This document shows positions 8,115 to 16,398 of a stretch of 64,000 nucleotides of DNA, piece by piece; within the stretch, counting starts at the first letter, position 1; each line of letters begins with the position of its first letter. The position numbers and the translations under genes were made by a program. Below the pieces are notes generated by a model. The model saw only the letters and a list, made by a program, of their open reading frames with translations. It ran no database searches and had not been told where the DNA came from. Source of the DNA: Deltaproteobacteria bacterium RIFOXYD12_FULL_56_24 (GTDB taxonomy: Bacteria > Desulfobacterota > Desulfobulbia > Desulfobulbales > Desulfurivibrionaceae); assembly GCA_001799285.1 (NCBI GenBank), contig MGTD01000047.1, positions 62,001 through 126,000 of the forward strand, read 5' to 3'.

Positions 8115-9350
8115 ATGAAAAACATTTCTCTCCTTGGTTCCACAGGCTCGATCGGTCGCAATGTTTTGGAGGTGATCCGCCAGTTCCCAGGACGCTTCCG
8201 CATTGTGGGTCTGGCCGCCGGCACCAATGGCAGACTGTTACGCGAACAGATCGAAGCCTTCAATCCTGAAAAGGTCTCCATAAACGATGCCAAACTGGCC
8301 GGCGAACTGGCCCAGAGCCTGCCTCCAGGCTGGACTGAAAAAATACACACCGGCACTGCGGGCAATGTTGCCGTTGCCACCCTCCCTGGCGCGGATACGG
8401 TTGTTTCCGCCATTGTGGGCGGTGCCGGGCTTACGCCCACCATGGCCGCCATCGAGGCAGGGAAAAACATTGCCCTGGCCAACAAGGAAACCCTGGTCAT
8501 GGCCGGACACCTGATCATGACCGCGGCAAAACGCTGCCAGGTAACCCTACTGCCCATTGACAGCGAGCACAGCGCCATTGCCCAGGCTCTGGAGGCCGGG
8601 AAAAAAGCGGATGTCAGCAAGCTCATCCTCACCGCCTCCGGCGGGCCGTTCCGCAATCTGGCCGAGCGCAAGCTCTGGTCGGTCACCCCGGAGCAGGCCC
8701 TGGCCCACCCCAACTGGGAGATGGGCAAAAAAATCTCCGTCGACTCCGCCACCCTGATGAACAAAGGGTTGGAGGTGATCGAGGCCCGCTGGCTGTTCGA
8801 CATTGGGGTTGAAAACATCGAGGTGCTCATCCACCCGCAGAGCATCGTTCATTCGATGGTGGAATACGTCGACGGCTCGGTGGTCGCCCAGTTGGGAGTG
8901 CCGGACATGCGCATCCCCATTGCCTATGCCCTCTCCTACCCTGAACGGTTACGGATGAATCTGCCGCGTTTGAATCTGGCGCAGTCCTCTGATTTGAGCT
9001 TTTCTCGCCCTGATTTTGAAAAATTCCCCGCCCTGAAACTCGCCTATCAGGTGTGCAAACGGGGCGGCAGCCTGCCGGCCGTACTCAATGCCGCCAACGA
9101 AGTGGCGGTTGAGGCCTTTCTCGTCGGCTCCATCCGTTTTCCGGAAATTGCCCTTGTGGTGGCGGAAACCGTGAACCGGTTGCCAAGAGAAGAAGCCGCC
9201 AGCCTGAACGCGATCCTGGATGCCGATCTGGCCGCCCGGATGCAGGCAGCCTCCATTATCGAAGCCCTGCAAATTCAGACCAGACAGCGCCTCGGCAAAG
9301 ATATTCTTAGTCCTGATCTCCCGCCTGGTCAAACAACCTTAACCATCTGA
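8115..9350 (+). CDS. dxr: 1-deoxy-D-xylulose-5-phosphate reductoisomerase
   Basis: 411 residues. It converts DXP to 2-C-methyl-D-erythritol 4-phosphate with NADPH, the committed step of the non-mevalonate isoprenoid pathway. The NADPH-binding [13 protein letters not shown] is at residues 8-20, then [12 protein letters not shown], the metal-site [39 protein letters not shown] and a [13 protein letters not shown] stretch. It works in the same pathway as ispG (42.7 kb here) and feeds uppS in the same operon. Confidence 0.97.
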   Translation: MKNISLLGSTGSIGRNVLEVIRQFPGRFRIVGLAAGTNGRLLREQIEAFNPEKVSINDAKLAGELAQSLPPGWTEKIHTGTAGNVAVATLPGADTVVSAIVGGAGLTPTMAAIEAGKNIALANKETLVMAGHLIMTAAKRCQVTLLPIDSEHSAIAQALEAGKKADVSKLILTASGGPFRNLAERKLWSVTPEQALAHPNWEMGKKISVDSATLMNKGLEVIEARWLFDIGVENIEVLIHPQSIVHSMVEYVDGSVVAQLGVPDMRIPIAYALSYPERLRMNLPRLNLAQSSDLSFSRPDFEKFPALKLAYQVCKRGGSLPAVLNAANEVAVEAFLVGSIRFPEIALVVAETVNRLPREEAASLNAILDADLAARMQAASIIEALQIQTRQRLGKDILSPDLPPGQTTLTI

Positions 9351-9357
9351 AGAGACT

Positions 9358-10428
9358 ATGACCTCTATTCTTGCCTTTATCCTTGTCCTTGGCCCCCTTA
9401 TCTTCATCCACGAATTCGGCCATTTTCTCTGTGCCAAGCTGTTCGGCATACGAGTGCTTAAATTCTCCCTGGGGTTCGGGCCCAAGGTCATCGGCCGCAC
9501 TGTGGGCGACACCGAATACCTGCTGAGCGCCTTTCCCCTTGGCGGTTATGTGAAGATGTACGGCGAAAGCCTCACCGATGAGGTGGCCAGCGACCAGGAA
9601 AAGTTTTCTTTTTCGCATAAGGGTGTCTGGCAGCGCTTCCTGGTGGTCTTTGCCGGCCCGCTATTCAATCTCGTTTTCGCGGTCCTGCTCTTTTCCTCCA
9701 TCTTTGCCGTCATGGGCATTTCCCAGCCGGTCAGCGAAGCGAGAATAGGCGGTGTCACCATGGATTCTCCGGCGGCTAAAGCCGGACTAGCGCCAAACGA
9801 TCTAATCTTGAGCATCAACGATGCCCCGGTTAAAGAATGGGTCGATGTCGCGCGCCTCATCCGTCTCAGCGGGGCAAATCCAGTGACCCTTGTGGTCCAG
9901 CGGGGTGATCAGACCCTTACCCTTACCGGACAGCCAAAGATGGAACAGGACAAAAACATCTTCGGGGAAGTGATTGACACCCGCTACATGCTCGGCATCC
10001 GGGTCGCCGACGAACTGGTATCCATTTCTCCTGTTGAAGCAGTGCGGATCGGCACGCTGCATACCTGGACTCTGATCAAGATTACCCTTCTGGGCATTGT
10101 CAAAATCATCCAACAGATAGTCCCGGCCAGCGAACTGGGCGGCCCCATCCGCATCGCCCAGATCGCCGGGCAGCAGATGACGGCAGGCTGGGCCAACCTG
10201 TTGCATTTCGCCGGTCTTCTCAGCGTCAGCCTCGGGGTACTGAATCTTTTCCCCATCCCCATTCTCGATGGCGGGCATCTAGTCTTTTTCGCCGTTGAGG
10301 CCATCCGCCGCAAACCGCTGAGCGTGGAAACCCGGGAACGCCTCCAGATGATCGGCTTGGTTCTGCTTGTTTCCCTGATGCTTTTTGTCTTCTATAACGA
10401 TTTCCGTTTTCTCGGCAATGGGGGCTGA
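9358..10428 (+). CDS. rseP: RIP metalloprotease RseP (site-2 protease family)
   Basis: 356-residue inner-membrane zinc protease. The catalytic HEFGH is at residues 18-22 in the first membrane helix. A single PDZ domain covers about 120-200 (DSPAAKAGLAPNDLILSINDAPV), and the second zinc-ligand motif NLFPIPILDGGHL lies near residue 295. E. coli RseP has two PDZ domains, so this is the shorter form common in other phyla. It cleaves anti-sigma factors and remnant signal peptides within the membrane. Its place after dxr in a uppS-cdsA-dxr-rseP block is widely conserved. Confidence 0.95.
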   Translation: MTSILAFILVLGPLIFIHEFGHFLCAKLFGIRVLKFSLGFGPKVIGRTVGDTEYLLSAFPLGGYVKMYGESLTDEVASDQEKFSFSHKGVWQRFLVVFAGPLFNLVFAVLLFSSIFAVMGISQPVSEARIGGVTMDSPAAKAGLAPNDLILSINDAPVKEWVDVARLIRLSGANPVTLVVQRGDQTLTLTGQPKMEQDKNIFGEVIDTRYMLGIRVADELVSISPVEAVRIGTLHTWTLIKITLLGIVKIIQQIVPASELGGPIRIAQIAGQQMTAGWANLLHFAGLLSVSLGVLNLFPIPILDGGHLVFFAVEAIRRKPLSVETRERLQMIGLVLLVSLMLFVFYNDFRFLGNGG

Positions 10429-10436
10429 GGCTGGCA

Positions 10437-11165
10437 ATGCCGCAAACCTGCAAAACTCCCTCGGTTATCCTCGCCCTGGAAACCGCCACCACCTGCGGTA
10501 GCCTGGCCCTTGTCGCAGAAGACCGCTGTCTTGCCGAGTATTCCCTCAACACCGTCACCAGCCACTCCCGTAGCCTGCTGAGCGGGATACACTGGCTCCT
10601 TGCCCAGTGCCAATTGAGCTGGCCCCAGATTGCCGCCATTGCCGTCAGCATTGGCCCAGGAAGCTTTACGGGGCTGCGCATCGCCTTGAGCACAGCCAAG
10701 GGCCTTTGTATGGCCGCGGAAAAGCCGCTCATCGGGGTGTCAACCATGACCGGGCTCGCCAGCCAGCTTCCCTTTTCCTCTCTGCCCATCTGCCCGGTAA
10801 TTGATGCCAGAAAAAACGAGATCTACACTGCCCTGTACCGTTGCAATCAACAGGGAATCCCGGAAAAAACCACCGAGGCCATAGTGATCAAACCGGAACG
10901 CCTGCAGGAATTCATTACCACCCCCACCCTGCTGGTGGGCGATGCCCTGCCCCTGTATGGAAAAATGCTCAAAGAGCTGCTGGGAGAATCCGCCTGCTTT
11001 GCTCCTTCTGAGATCTGTTTTGCCAGGGCCGCCACCATTGGTTCCGTAGCCTGGCATCTTTTTCGGCAGGGTTCGTTCCTGGACCCGGCCACGGCGGTAC
11101 CCATTTACGTTCGGGCCTCGGACGCGGAGCTGCAGTTTGGCGAAAAAAAGAGGCTAAGAAAGTAA
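10437..11165 (+). CDS. tsaB: tRNA threonylcarbamoyladenosine biosynthesis protein TsaB
   Basis: 242 residues with the ASKHA fold of the TsaB/YeaZ family. It dimerises with TsaD and supports t6A37 formation in ANN-decoding tRNAs. Family marks are ILALETATTCGSLAL at the start, SHSRSLLSGIHWLL, and SIGPGSFTGLRIALSTAKGL around residues 70-90, followed by PVIDARKNEIYTALY. TsaB lacks the metal-binding histidines of TsaD, as here. It starts 8 bp after rseP and is likely the last gene of this operon. Confidence 0.93.
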   Translation: MPQTCKTPSVILALETATTCGSLALVAEDRCLAEYSLNTVTSHSRSLLSGIHWLLAQCQLSWPQIAAIAVSIGPGSFTGLRIALSTAKGLCMAAEKPLIGVSTMTGLASQLPFSSLPICPVIDARKNEIYTALYRCNQQGIPEKTTEAIVIKPERLQEFITTPTLLVGDALPLYGKMLKELLGESACFAPSEICFARAATIGSVAWHLFRQGSFLDPATAVPIYVRASDAELQFGEKKRLRK

Positions 11166-11377
11166 AGCTGGAATGCCGTGTAAGACGGCTACTCATTGTA
11201 TCTGCAATATTTTATAATCGCTGATGTGCCCAAAAAGGCAGGATTGACTTGCCTTTGCCGCCTCCTGGCAACAATTACCCAATATACAACGGCCGCTGGT
11301 CGCGATTAGGGATCCACTATTGCCACCGACCGCAAGTCCGGACAATTTGCCTGCTCCCTGCACTAAGAGCTTTTCCC

Positions 11378-11406
11378 TTGCAGCCCCGAAGAAACCCCTC
11401 TATTAT
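11378..11406 (+). promoter_or_regulatory. Sigma-70-type promoter for the ytxG/ytxH-like pair
   Basis: TTGCAG (11378-11383), a 17-bp spacer and TATTAT (11401-11406). The expected transcript start near 11413 gives a leader of about 44 nt to the TTG start at 11457. Confidence 0.6.
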
Positions 11407-11456
11407 AAAAGATATTGGTTTCCATCTATCCTTGGCTCATAACAGGAGTAACAGAA

Positions 11457-11855
11457 TTGACCTCTTCAGATTTTTTCTCCCTGCTCAGCGCTGGAAGCCT
11501 TTTTGCCATTGCCATTACCCTGGTGCCGACCTTCCTGCAATTCCGACGCACCTTGCAAAAAATCGAGGTTCTCACCGAAGCATTAAGCAAGAATGTGGAC
11601 CCGCTGTGCCAATCCCTGACCGAGGCGGCCAACGAAATCCAGTATCTCTCCACCTCCTTGAACGATAAGCTGGAGAAGACGGCAGCGGTCATTTACACCG
11701 CCCAGAGATCAGCGGACATGCTACTCACCACCACCGCCATGCTCAAGGAAACGGTCCGCCCTTTTATCACTCAGATAGGCGGGTTCAGCGCCGGAGTCAT
11801 AGCCTTTTCACATTTCCTCAACCGATCATGGAAAACACCCAAAAAAGGAGAATGA
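11457..11855 (+). CDS. DUF948-type membrane protein (YtxG-like)
   Basis: A 132-residue protein with one N-terminal membrane helix (about residues 6-23) and a long helical region containing LTEALSKNVDPLCQSLTEAANEI and many Leu/Thr heptads, as in DUF948 general-stress proteins. Its role is unknown; it may be a membrane-anchored structural protein. The TTG at 11457 was chosen as start because an AGGAG site lies 8 nt before it and the promoter at 11378-11406 would start transcription close to the earlier in-frame TTG at 11415. The ytxH-like gene follows after 1 bp, the same pairing as B. subtilis ytxG-ytxH. Confidence 0.65.
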   Translation: MTSSDFFSLLSAGSLFAIAITLVPTFLQFRRTLQKIEVLTEALSKNVDPLCQSLTEAANEIQYLSTSLNDKLEKTAAVIYTAQRSADMLLTTTAMLKETVRPFITQIGGFSAGVIAFSHFLNRSWKTPKKGE

Positions 11856-11856
11856 T

Positions 11857-12246
11857 ATGAGCAGAGAAAATTGCGACAATTCCAGCACCGCAGTATTAGC
11901 CTTTTTGGCCGGCACCGTTGTCGGTGCAGCCATCGCCCTGTTAACCGCCCCTAAAACCGGCCAGGAAACCAGGGAAATGCTGGCCGACTATGGGGCCGAG
12001 CTGAAGGAAAGAACCAGGGCCTTGCCGGATGATTTTCAGGAATACAAAGAAACAGCCCTTGAACGGAGCAAAGAGATGATCGCCAAGGGTAAGGACCTCA
12101 TCAGCCGTGGCACGGACCTGGCCGCGCAAGGCAAGGAATTTCTCGACGAGAAAAAAAGAACCCTCAGCGAAGCCATTGAGGCAGGGAAGATCGCCATGCA
12201 GGAAGAGCGGGAAGCCCTGGCCCACAAACTTGCCGAAAAAGATTAA
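11857..12246 (+). CDS. YtxH-domain protein
   Basis: A 129-residue protein with a short N-terminal hydrophobic helix, FLAGTVVGAAIALLTAPKTG, the classic YtxH motif, and then a long amphipathic helical tail rich in Lys/Glu and repeated KGKDLISRGTDLAAQGKEF turns. YtxH proteins are induced by general stress in Bacillus and are common, with no defined function, in Desulfobacterota. A GGAG ribosome site precedes the ATG, and the gene is directly downstream of the DUF948 gene. Confidence 0.8.
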   Translation: MSRENCDNSSTAVLAFLAGTVVGAAIALLTAPKTGQETREMLADYGAELKERTRALPDDFQEYKETALERSKEMIAKGKDLISRGTDLAAQGKEFLDEKKRTLSEAIEAGKIAMQEEREALAHKLAEKD

Positions 12247-12313
12247 CCTTACCACCATGCCTGGCGTTTAAGTTTTACCTCTCCTCTAGCAGAGGGGCGC
12301 AAAAACTTATTAC

Positions 12314-12356
12314 AAAAAAAGCGGCTGGTTCCGACAAGGAGCCCGCCGCTTTCTTG
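12314..12356. terminator. Bidirectional terminator between ytxH-like gene and nadK
   Basis: AAAGCGGC (12318-12325) and GCCGCTTT (12345-12352) form a stem around a ~19-nt loop. An A-run on the left and T-rich sequence on the right let it act for both converging transcripts. Confidence 0.7.
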
Positions 12357-12375
12357 TTATCGCAAAACACCCCAT

Positions 12376-13215
12376 TCACTGCTTGTTTTTTCCCACTTCG
12401 CCCGCTCGCCCGCCCCAATTCAACTTATTGCGCAAGATTTCAAAATAATCCTTCTGGGGAGAACAAATAAGCCGTAGCTGCCTTTCCGATGCCATCACCT
12501 CCAAGGTGTCGCTGGCCGACATTTCCCAGGCCGGCTGGCCATCGACGATAATCTTCACTCCGTTGGCCTGCCCGGCAAGTCTGGTGGTAAGACAAACCGT
12601 GGCGGGAAGAAGCACCGGACGGCTTTCCAGCATGAAAGGGCAGATCGGCGTAACCAGGATGGATTGCAAAGCCGGACTGACAATGGGCCCGCCGGCGGAA
12701 AGGCTGTAGGCCGTGGAACCGGTGGGGGTGGAAAAGATCAGGCCGTCCGCCCGATAGGTAGTGATGTACTCCTGATCGGCCCAGGTACTCAACTGGGCAA
12801 GGCGGTCAGCACTGCCCTTACTCACCACGACATCGTTCAGGGCGTAGCGCCACTCAGCCGCCTCTTCGCCTTGCTGAAGCCTGGCCTTGAGCATCAACCT
12901 TTCTTCGATCACCATCTCCCCGGCAAGAATCCCTTCCAGAACCTCATAGCGCTCACTGACCGCCACTTCGGTCAGGAAACCGAGATCGCCCAGATTCACC
13001 CCGACCACCGGCACTTGCAGTCGGCTTGCCTGCTCCGCGACATGGAGCAGGGTGCCGTCCCCGCCCAGGATGATAAGCAGATCCATATCATCGGCAATGG
13101 TATCGACTTCGGCGGCAATGCCCTGCTCACCGAACCAAGGGAGCAGTTCCATGCTCATCCCCAGAGCGGCTGACGAATCCTTTTTACAGATGATCCCAAC
13201 CTTGCGGATTTTCAT
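12376..13215 (-). CDS. nadK: NAD kinase
   Basis: About 279 residues. It phosphorylates NAD to NADP with ATP or polyphosphate. The core motif LLIILGGDGTLLHVA lies near residues 45-60, followed by GVNLGDLGFLTEV, the ALNDVVVSKG segment and YRADGLIFSTPTGSTAYSLSAGGPIV, with VDGQPAW near the end. Two ATG codons stand close together (13221 and 13215); the second has better spacing from the AGGG site. The gene follows proC at once and is likely in the same transcript. Confidence 0.95.
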   Translation of the reverse strand: MKIRKVGIICKKDSSAALGMSMELLPWFGEQGIAAEVDTIADDMDLLIILGGDGTLLHVAEQASRLQVPVVGVNLGDLGFLTEVAVSERYEVLEGILAGEMVIEERLMLKARLQQGEEAAEWRYALNDVVVSKGSADRLAQLSTWADQEYITTYRADGLIFSTPTGSTAYSLSAGGPIVSPALQSILVTPICPFMLESRPVLLPATVCLTTRLAGQANGVKIIVDGQPAWEMSASDTLEVMASERQLRLICSPQKDYFEILRNKLNWGGRAGEVGKNKQ

Positions 13216-13227
13216 TATCATCCCTGT

Positions 13228-14067
13228 TTACTTGTCGGCACAGGCGACCATGATCCGGCCGAGTTCGCAGGAACGGTTGGTGGCGGCCTCCACCGCATTG
13301 GTGACCAAGGCCCGGAAAGCCCCCTTTTCAAGCTCATGCAAACCGGCAATGGTTGTACCGCCCGGCGAGGTCACCATGGCCCGCAGCTCGGCGGGATGCT
13401 TGTTCCCGTCCAGCGCCAGGAGAACGGACCCTAGAACCGTTTGCAGGGCCAGGCTCTGGGCCACGGGCCGGGCCAAGCCCACCTTGACCCCGGCGTCGAT
13501 CAAGGCCTCGATAAAGGTAAACACATAGGCCGGGCCGCTACCGCTCAAGCCGGTAACCGCGTCAAGATAACCCTCGTCCAGGACAAAGCTTACCCCAACC
13601 GCATCAAAGATGCTGGCAGCCACGGCCAGATCCTCAGGGCTCACGCCTTTGCCAGGACTCAGGGCGGAAGCGCCCTTGAGCACGATGGCCGGAGTATTGG
13701 GCATCACCCGGATAACCCGGCAGCCCCGCCCGGAAACAGCACCTTCCAGCACGGCCAGCGGAATCCCGGCGGCAATGGAAATAATCAAGTGCTCGGCCTG
13801 GATCTTCTCCCGGGACTCGCCGAGAACCGCACCGATCACCTGCGGCTTTACCGCGAGAATAACGACCTTGCATTCCGCCCAGACGGATGTGGCCTCCGAA
13901 ACCGCGACAACCTTATATTCCTTCTGCAACAAAGCCTGCCGGTCACTGCTGGGATCGGCGACCAGAATTTGTCCCGCCTCGACCAGCCCGGCCCCCGTTA
14001 TGCCCTTGATCAGGGCTTCGGCCATCAGACCTCCGCCGACAAAACCAAGTTTTCCTGAAAAAACCAT
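13228..14067 (-). CDS. proC: Pyrroline-5-carboxylate reductase
   Basis: 279 residues. It reduces 1-pyrroline-5-carboxylate to proline with NAD(P)H, the last step of proline synthesis. The N-terminal Rossmann motif GFVGGGLMAEALIKG, the VILAVKPQVIGAVLGE segment, VIRVMPNTPAIVLKGASAL and the C-terminal signature SGSGPAYVFTFIEALIDAGV...VTSPGGTTIAGL are all present. A strong AAGGAGCAGGAT site stands before the ATG. nadK follows, so the pair links NADP supply with an NADPH-using enzyme. Confidence 0.96.
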   Translation of the reverse strand: MVFSGKLGFVGGGLMAEALIKGITGAGLVEAGQILVADPSSDRQALLQKEYKVVAVSEATSVWAECKVVILAVKPQVIGAVLGESREKIQAEHLIISIAAGIPLAVLEGAVSGRGCRVIRVMPNTPAIVLKGASALSPGKGVSPEDLAVAASIFDAVGVSFVLDEGYLDAVTGLSGSGPAYVFTFIEALIDAGVKVGLARPVAQSLALQTVLGSVLLALDGNKHPAELRAMVTSPGGTTIAGLHELEKGAFRALVTNAVEAATNRSCELGRIMVACADK

Positions 14068-14205
14068 ATCCTGCTCCTTATGCTGATTAGCCAGGCCGAC
14101 TTTAAAATTCCGACCATGTTAAATCTCAATACTGATGCAACATCGTACCAATTTCCTCCGGCATTGCAAGCAGGATTCACCGAAACGCCGCCATCCGCCG
14201 GGCGT

Positions 14206-14240
14206 AAAAAAACCCGCGGATTTTTACAACATCCGCGGGT
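14206..14240 (-). terminator. Rho-independent terminator of lpxC
   Basis: A perfect 10-bp stem, ACCCGCGGAT (14212-14221) with ATCCGCGGGT (14231-14240), is followed on the minus strand by a T-run (TTTTTTTACGCC). It stops transcription from lpxC before proC. Confidence 0.85.
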
Positions 14241-14267
14241 CGTTCCTCTCGGAAGAGGCTGCCTTAT

Positions 14268-15251
14268 TCAGGCAAAGCAGGGTTGTCCGGCAAGGGCGAT
14301 ACTAGGCGGCAGCAGATAGGACAACAGCTTGTCGCCAGCCTCCTTTGTACTCAAGACCACCTTTTCCAGCACTCGGTTGCCACCCTCTTCCTCATAGGCG
14401 ATCAGGTCCCACCGCTCAGGCTGGGCAGCAAGCTGCTTCATTAAGGAAAAATGATGCCCATGCCCTGATTTCCTGGTCACGACATGACCAAGCAGAGGGA
14501 AGCCCAGCAGGGCCAGATCGCCGATCACGTCCAACGCCTTATGTCTGGCGAACTCATCGACAAAACGCAACCCCTCGGCATTGACGATGCAATCATCATC
14601 GATGACCACGGCGTTTTCCAGGGAACCGCCCAAGGCTAGGCCGCTCTGTCTGAGTTTCTCGACCTGATCCAGAAAACCGAAGGTTCTGGCCCTGGCAATC
14701 TCCTGGGCGAACTTCTGGGGAGTAAGATCACTGGAGAAGATCTGCTTCCGGATCAGGTGGTGGTTGAACTCAATCTCGCAGGTGACCTTGAACCCCTCAT
14801 AAGGCAAAATCTTCACAAAGGAATCGCCCTCGGAAAAGGAGATTTCCTTGTTCACCCTGAGCATCCACTTACATGCGTTCTGCCGACGGCGCCCCACCCT
14901 TTTAAGCACATGCACAAAGGGGCCGGCGCTACCATCCATGATGGGCACCTCTGGGCCATCCAGTTCGACCACCGCGTTATCGATGCCCATGCCGAAAAGC
15001 GCGGCCAGCAGATGTTCCGTGGTGGCGATCATCGCCTCATCTTCGGTGGCGATGGTAGTGGCAAGCCGGGTGTCGACGATCCTATCCATGAAGGCCGGAG
15101 TTGGCGCAGCCTGCGGCAGATCACTGCGAACAAAACGAATCCCGCTGTTTTCCTCGCCGGGCAGAATGGAGAGGGTGGCAACCTTGCCGGAATGAAGACC
15201 GATACCTGCGAAGCTTACCGGCCTTTTAATGGTGTGCTGTAATGAATCCAT
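14268..15251 (-). CDS. lpxC: UDP-3-O-acyl-N-acetylglucosamine deacetylase
   Basis: 327 residues. This zinc amidase catalyses the first committed step of lipid A synthesis. The zinc-ligand His of TTEHLLAALFGMGIDNA, the loop ELDGPEVPIMDGSAGPFV, and the second site DEFARHKALDVIGDLALLG (two ligands), then the catalytic His in GHGHHFSLMKQL are visible. The N-terminus (RPVSFAGIGLHSGKVATL) is standard. The gene is monocistronic: a strong terminator follows and about 390 bp of non-coding DNA lies upstream. It fits the LPS theme of waaF/gmhB, lpxK and waaA in this window. Confidence 0.96.
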   Translation of the reverse strand: MDSLQHTIKRPVSFAGIGLHSGKVATLSILPGEENSGIRFVRSDLPQAAPTPAFMDRIVDTRLATTIATEDEAMIATTEHLLAALFGMGIDNAVVELDGPEVPIMDGSAGPFVHVLKRVGRRRQNACKWMLRVNKEISFSEGDSFVKILPYEGFKVTCEIEFNHHLIRKQIFSSDLTPQKFAQEIARARTFGFLDQVEKLRQSGLALGGSLENAVVIDDDCIVNAEGLRFVDEFARHKALDVIGDLALLGFPLLGHVVTRKSGHGHHFSLMKQLAAQPERWDLIAYEEEGGNRVLEKVVLSTKEAGDKLLSYLLPPSIALAGQPCFA

Positions 15252-15641
15252 ATGTTGAACACTCTTTTGGGAGACTGTGTGTATTTCACAACGATAACGA
15301 AAGCAAATAATTTATATGCAAAAATCAGACCAGCCCAAGAATATCGAAACGCGAAACAAAAAAATCATTTAATTTCTGGGGGTTACACGGAATAATCAAA
15401 AACTAAGCGATACGGGCAGCACCCAGACTGTTGCAAAAAAACCACACTAAAATTTTCATTCCGAGAATCATCCCTGAATACCAACGTGGTTCTTGGCTTG
15501 ATAATCACCAGCACACAAAAAATTTAACATAATAGTAACCCGAAATCCTATAATGAAAGGTGTTATGAAACATCTCGGGCTAGTCTCGACGCTAGAGGCG
15601 GCATGGACCGGCCGAAATATCAAGGCAAAAGGAGGAACATT
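15252..15641. other. AT-rich intergenic region upstream of lpxC and a DUF3309 gene
   Basis: 390 bp between divergent genes. It contains a TATAAT box at 15549-15554 directed to the DUF3309 gene, with TTAACA at 15524-15529 as a possible but widely spaced (19 bp) -35. No open frame or clear hairpin was seen. The A-rich stretches on the lpxC side may hold its promoter, but no confident hexamer pair was found. Confidence 0.5.
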
Positions 15642-15797
15642 ATGCTCGGAACAATTTTACTCGTCATCCTGATTTTGATGCTGGTGGGGGCAATCCCTAC
15701 TTGGCCTCACAGCCGGGCATGGGGTTACTACCCGAGTAGCGGGCTGGGCTTGATCCTTCTGATTATCATCATTTTGATGCTGATGGGTCGAATTTAG
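15642..15797 (+). CDS. DUF3309-family small membrane protein
   Basis: 51 residues made of two hydrophobic helices (TILLVILILMLVGAIP and GLGLILLIIIILMLMG) joined by a short WPHSRAWGYYPSSG loop, exactly the DUF3309 pattern. The function is unknown; such genes are usually near stress or envelope genes. The ATG at 15642 has a strong AAAGGAGGAACATT site. A second tiny membrane protein gene follows in the same direction after 155 bp. Confidence 0.85.
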   Translation: MLGTILLVILILMLVGAIPTWPHSRAWGYYPSSGLGLILLIIIILMLMGRI

Positions 15798-15952
15798 ATG
15801 GCAAAAGCACCTCTACACTGTGCAAAAAATGGCTCAAGAGATTTAAAAACAGAGAGGCGAGCGTACACTTAATATCTGTTCCGCCTAACCGAGCATAGCC
15901 TGGAGGACAGATCAGGCCTGTTTTAAAAAAATCCTAGGGAGGTTAACAGCTC

Positions 15953-16150
15953 ATGCCGCTAATTCAAGTGATATTGATCCTGATTACGGTTGGTATTATT
16001 CTCTGGCTCATCAACCGTTTCATTCCGATGGCTAAATCCATAAAATCGATTTTGAATGCCGTTGTGGTCATAGCCGTGGTCTTGTGGCTGCTGAAGGTTT
16101 TTGGCATGCTTAGTTATCTCTACACAATCCGGGTTGGTGTAGGAAAATAA
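15953..16150 (+). CDS. Small two-helix membrane protein (Thivi_2564-type)
   Basis: 65 residues: helix 1 VILILITVGIILWLINRFI, then PMAKSIKSILNA, helix 2 VVVIAVVLWLLKVFGML, and a short tail. The PMxxSIKxILN loop between the helices matches the Thivi_2564 membrane family as remembered; its function is not known. A GGGAGG site precedes the ATG. It is possibly cotranscribed with the DUF3309 gene upstream. Confidence 0.7.
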   Translation: MPLIQVILILITVGIILWLINRFIPMAKSIKSILNAVVVIAVVLWLLKVFGMLSYLYTIRVGVGK

Positions 16151-16176
16151 ACCGTCAAACTTTTAGAGTACGAAGA

Positions 16177-16366
16177 CCTTGGTAAATGATTCCCCGGAAA
16201 AACCAAGGGCTGCCTTATAAAGTTGCACAGGAAATATGGGCAAAACCCATTTTCTTGAAATCTGGTTGGTGAAAAAATCTAAATACCGCAACATATCTGG
16301 CTCCATCGCCTTTTTGCGATGCCGGAGCAATCCAGACGCCCTGGTAAATCTGGGCGTTTTCTTTTC
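16177..16366 (+). ncRNA. Candidate structured RNA ending in a terminator
   Basis: Four consecutive hairpins are visible: CCTTGG/CCAAGG (16177-16208), ATGGG/CCCAT (16236-16250), GCTCCATCGC with GCGATgccGGAGC (16300-16328), and ACGCCC/GGGCGT (16336-16357) followed by TTTTCTTTTCT. The last is a good terminator for the gene upstream. The others could form a 3' UTR or a small RNA. GGA triplets occur in or near loops, but no known RNA family was recognised. Confidence 0.35.
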
Positions 16367-16398
16367 TCCCCCATCCCGCGCATATTTTTCAGACAGCA

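Noticed and set aside
16190-16260. Possible cyclic di-GMP riboswitch from a GGGCAAAACC stretch
   Set aside because: The conserved GACGCAAAGCC half and the tetraloop are missing.
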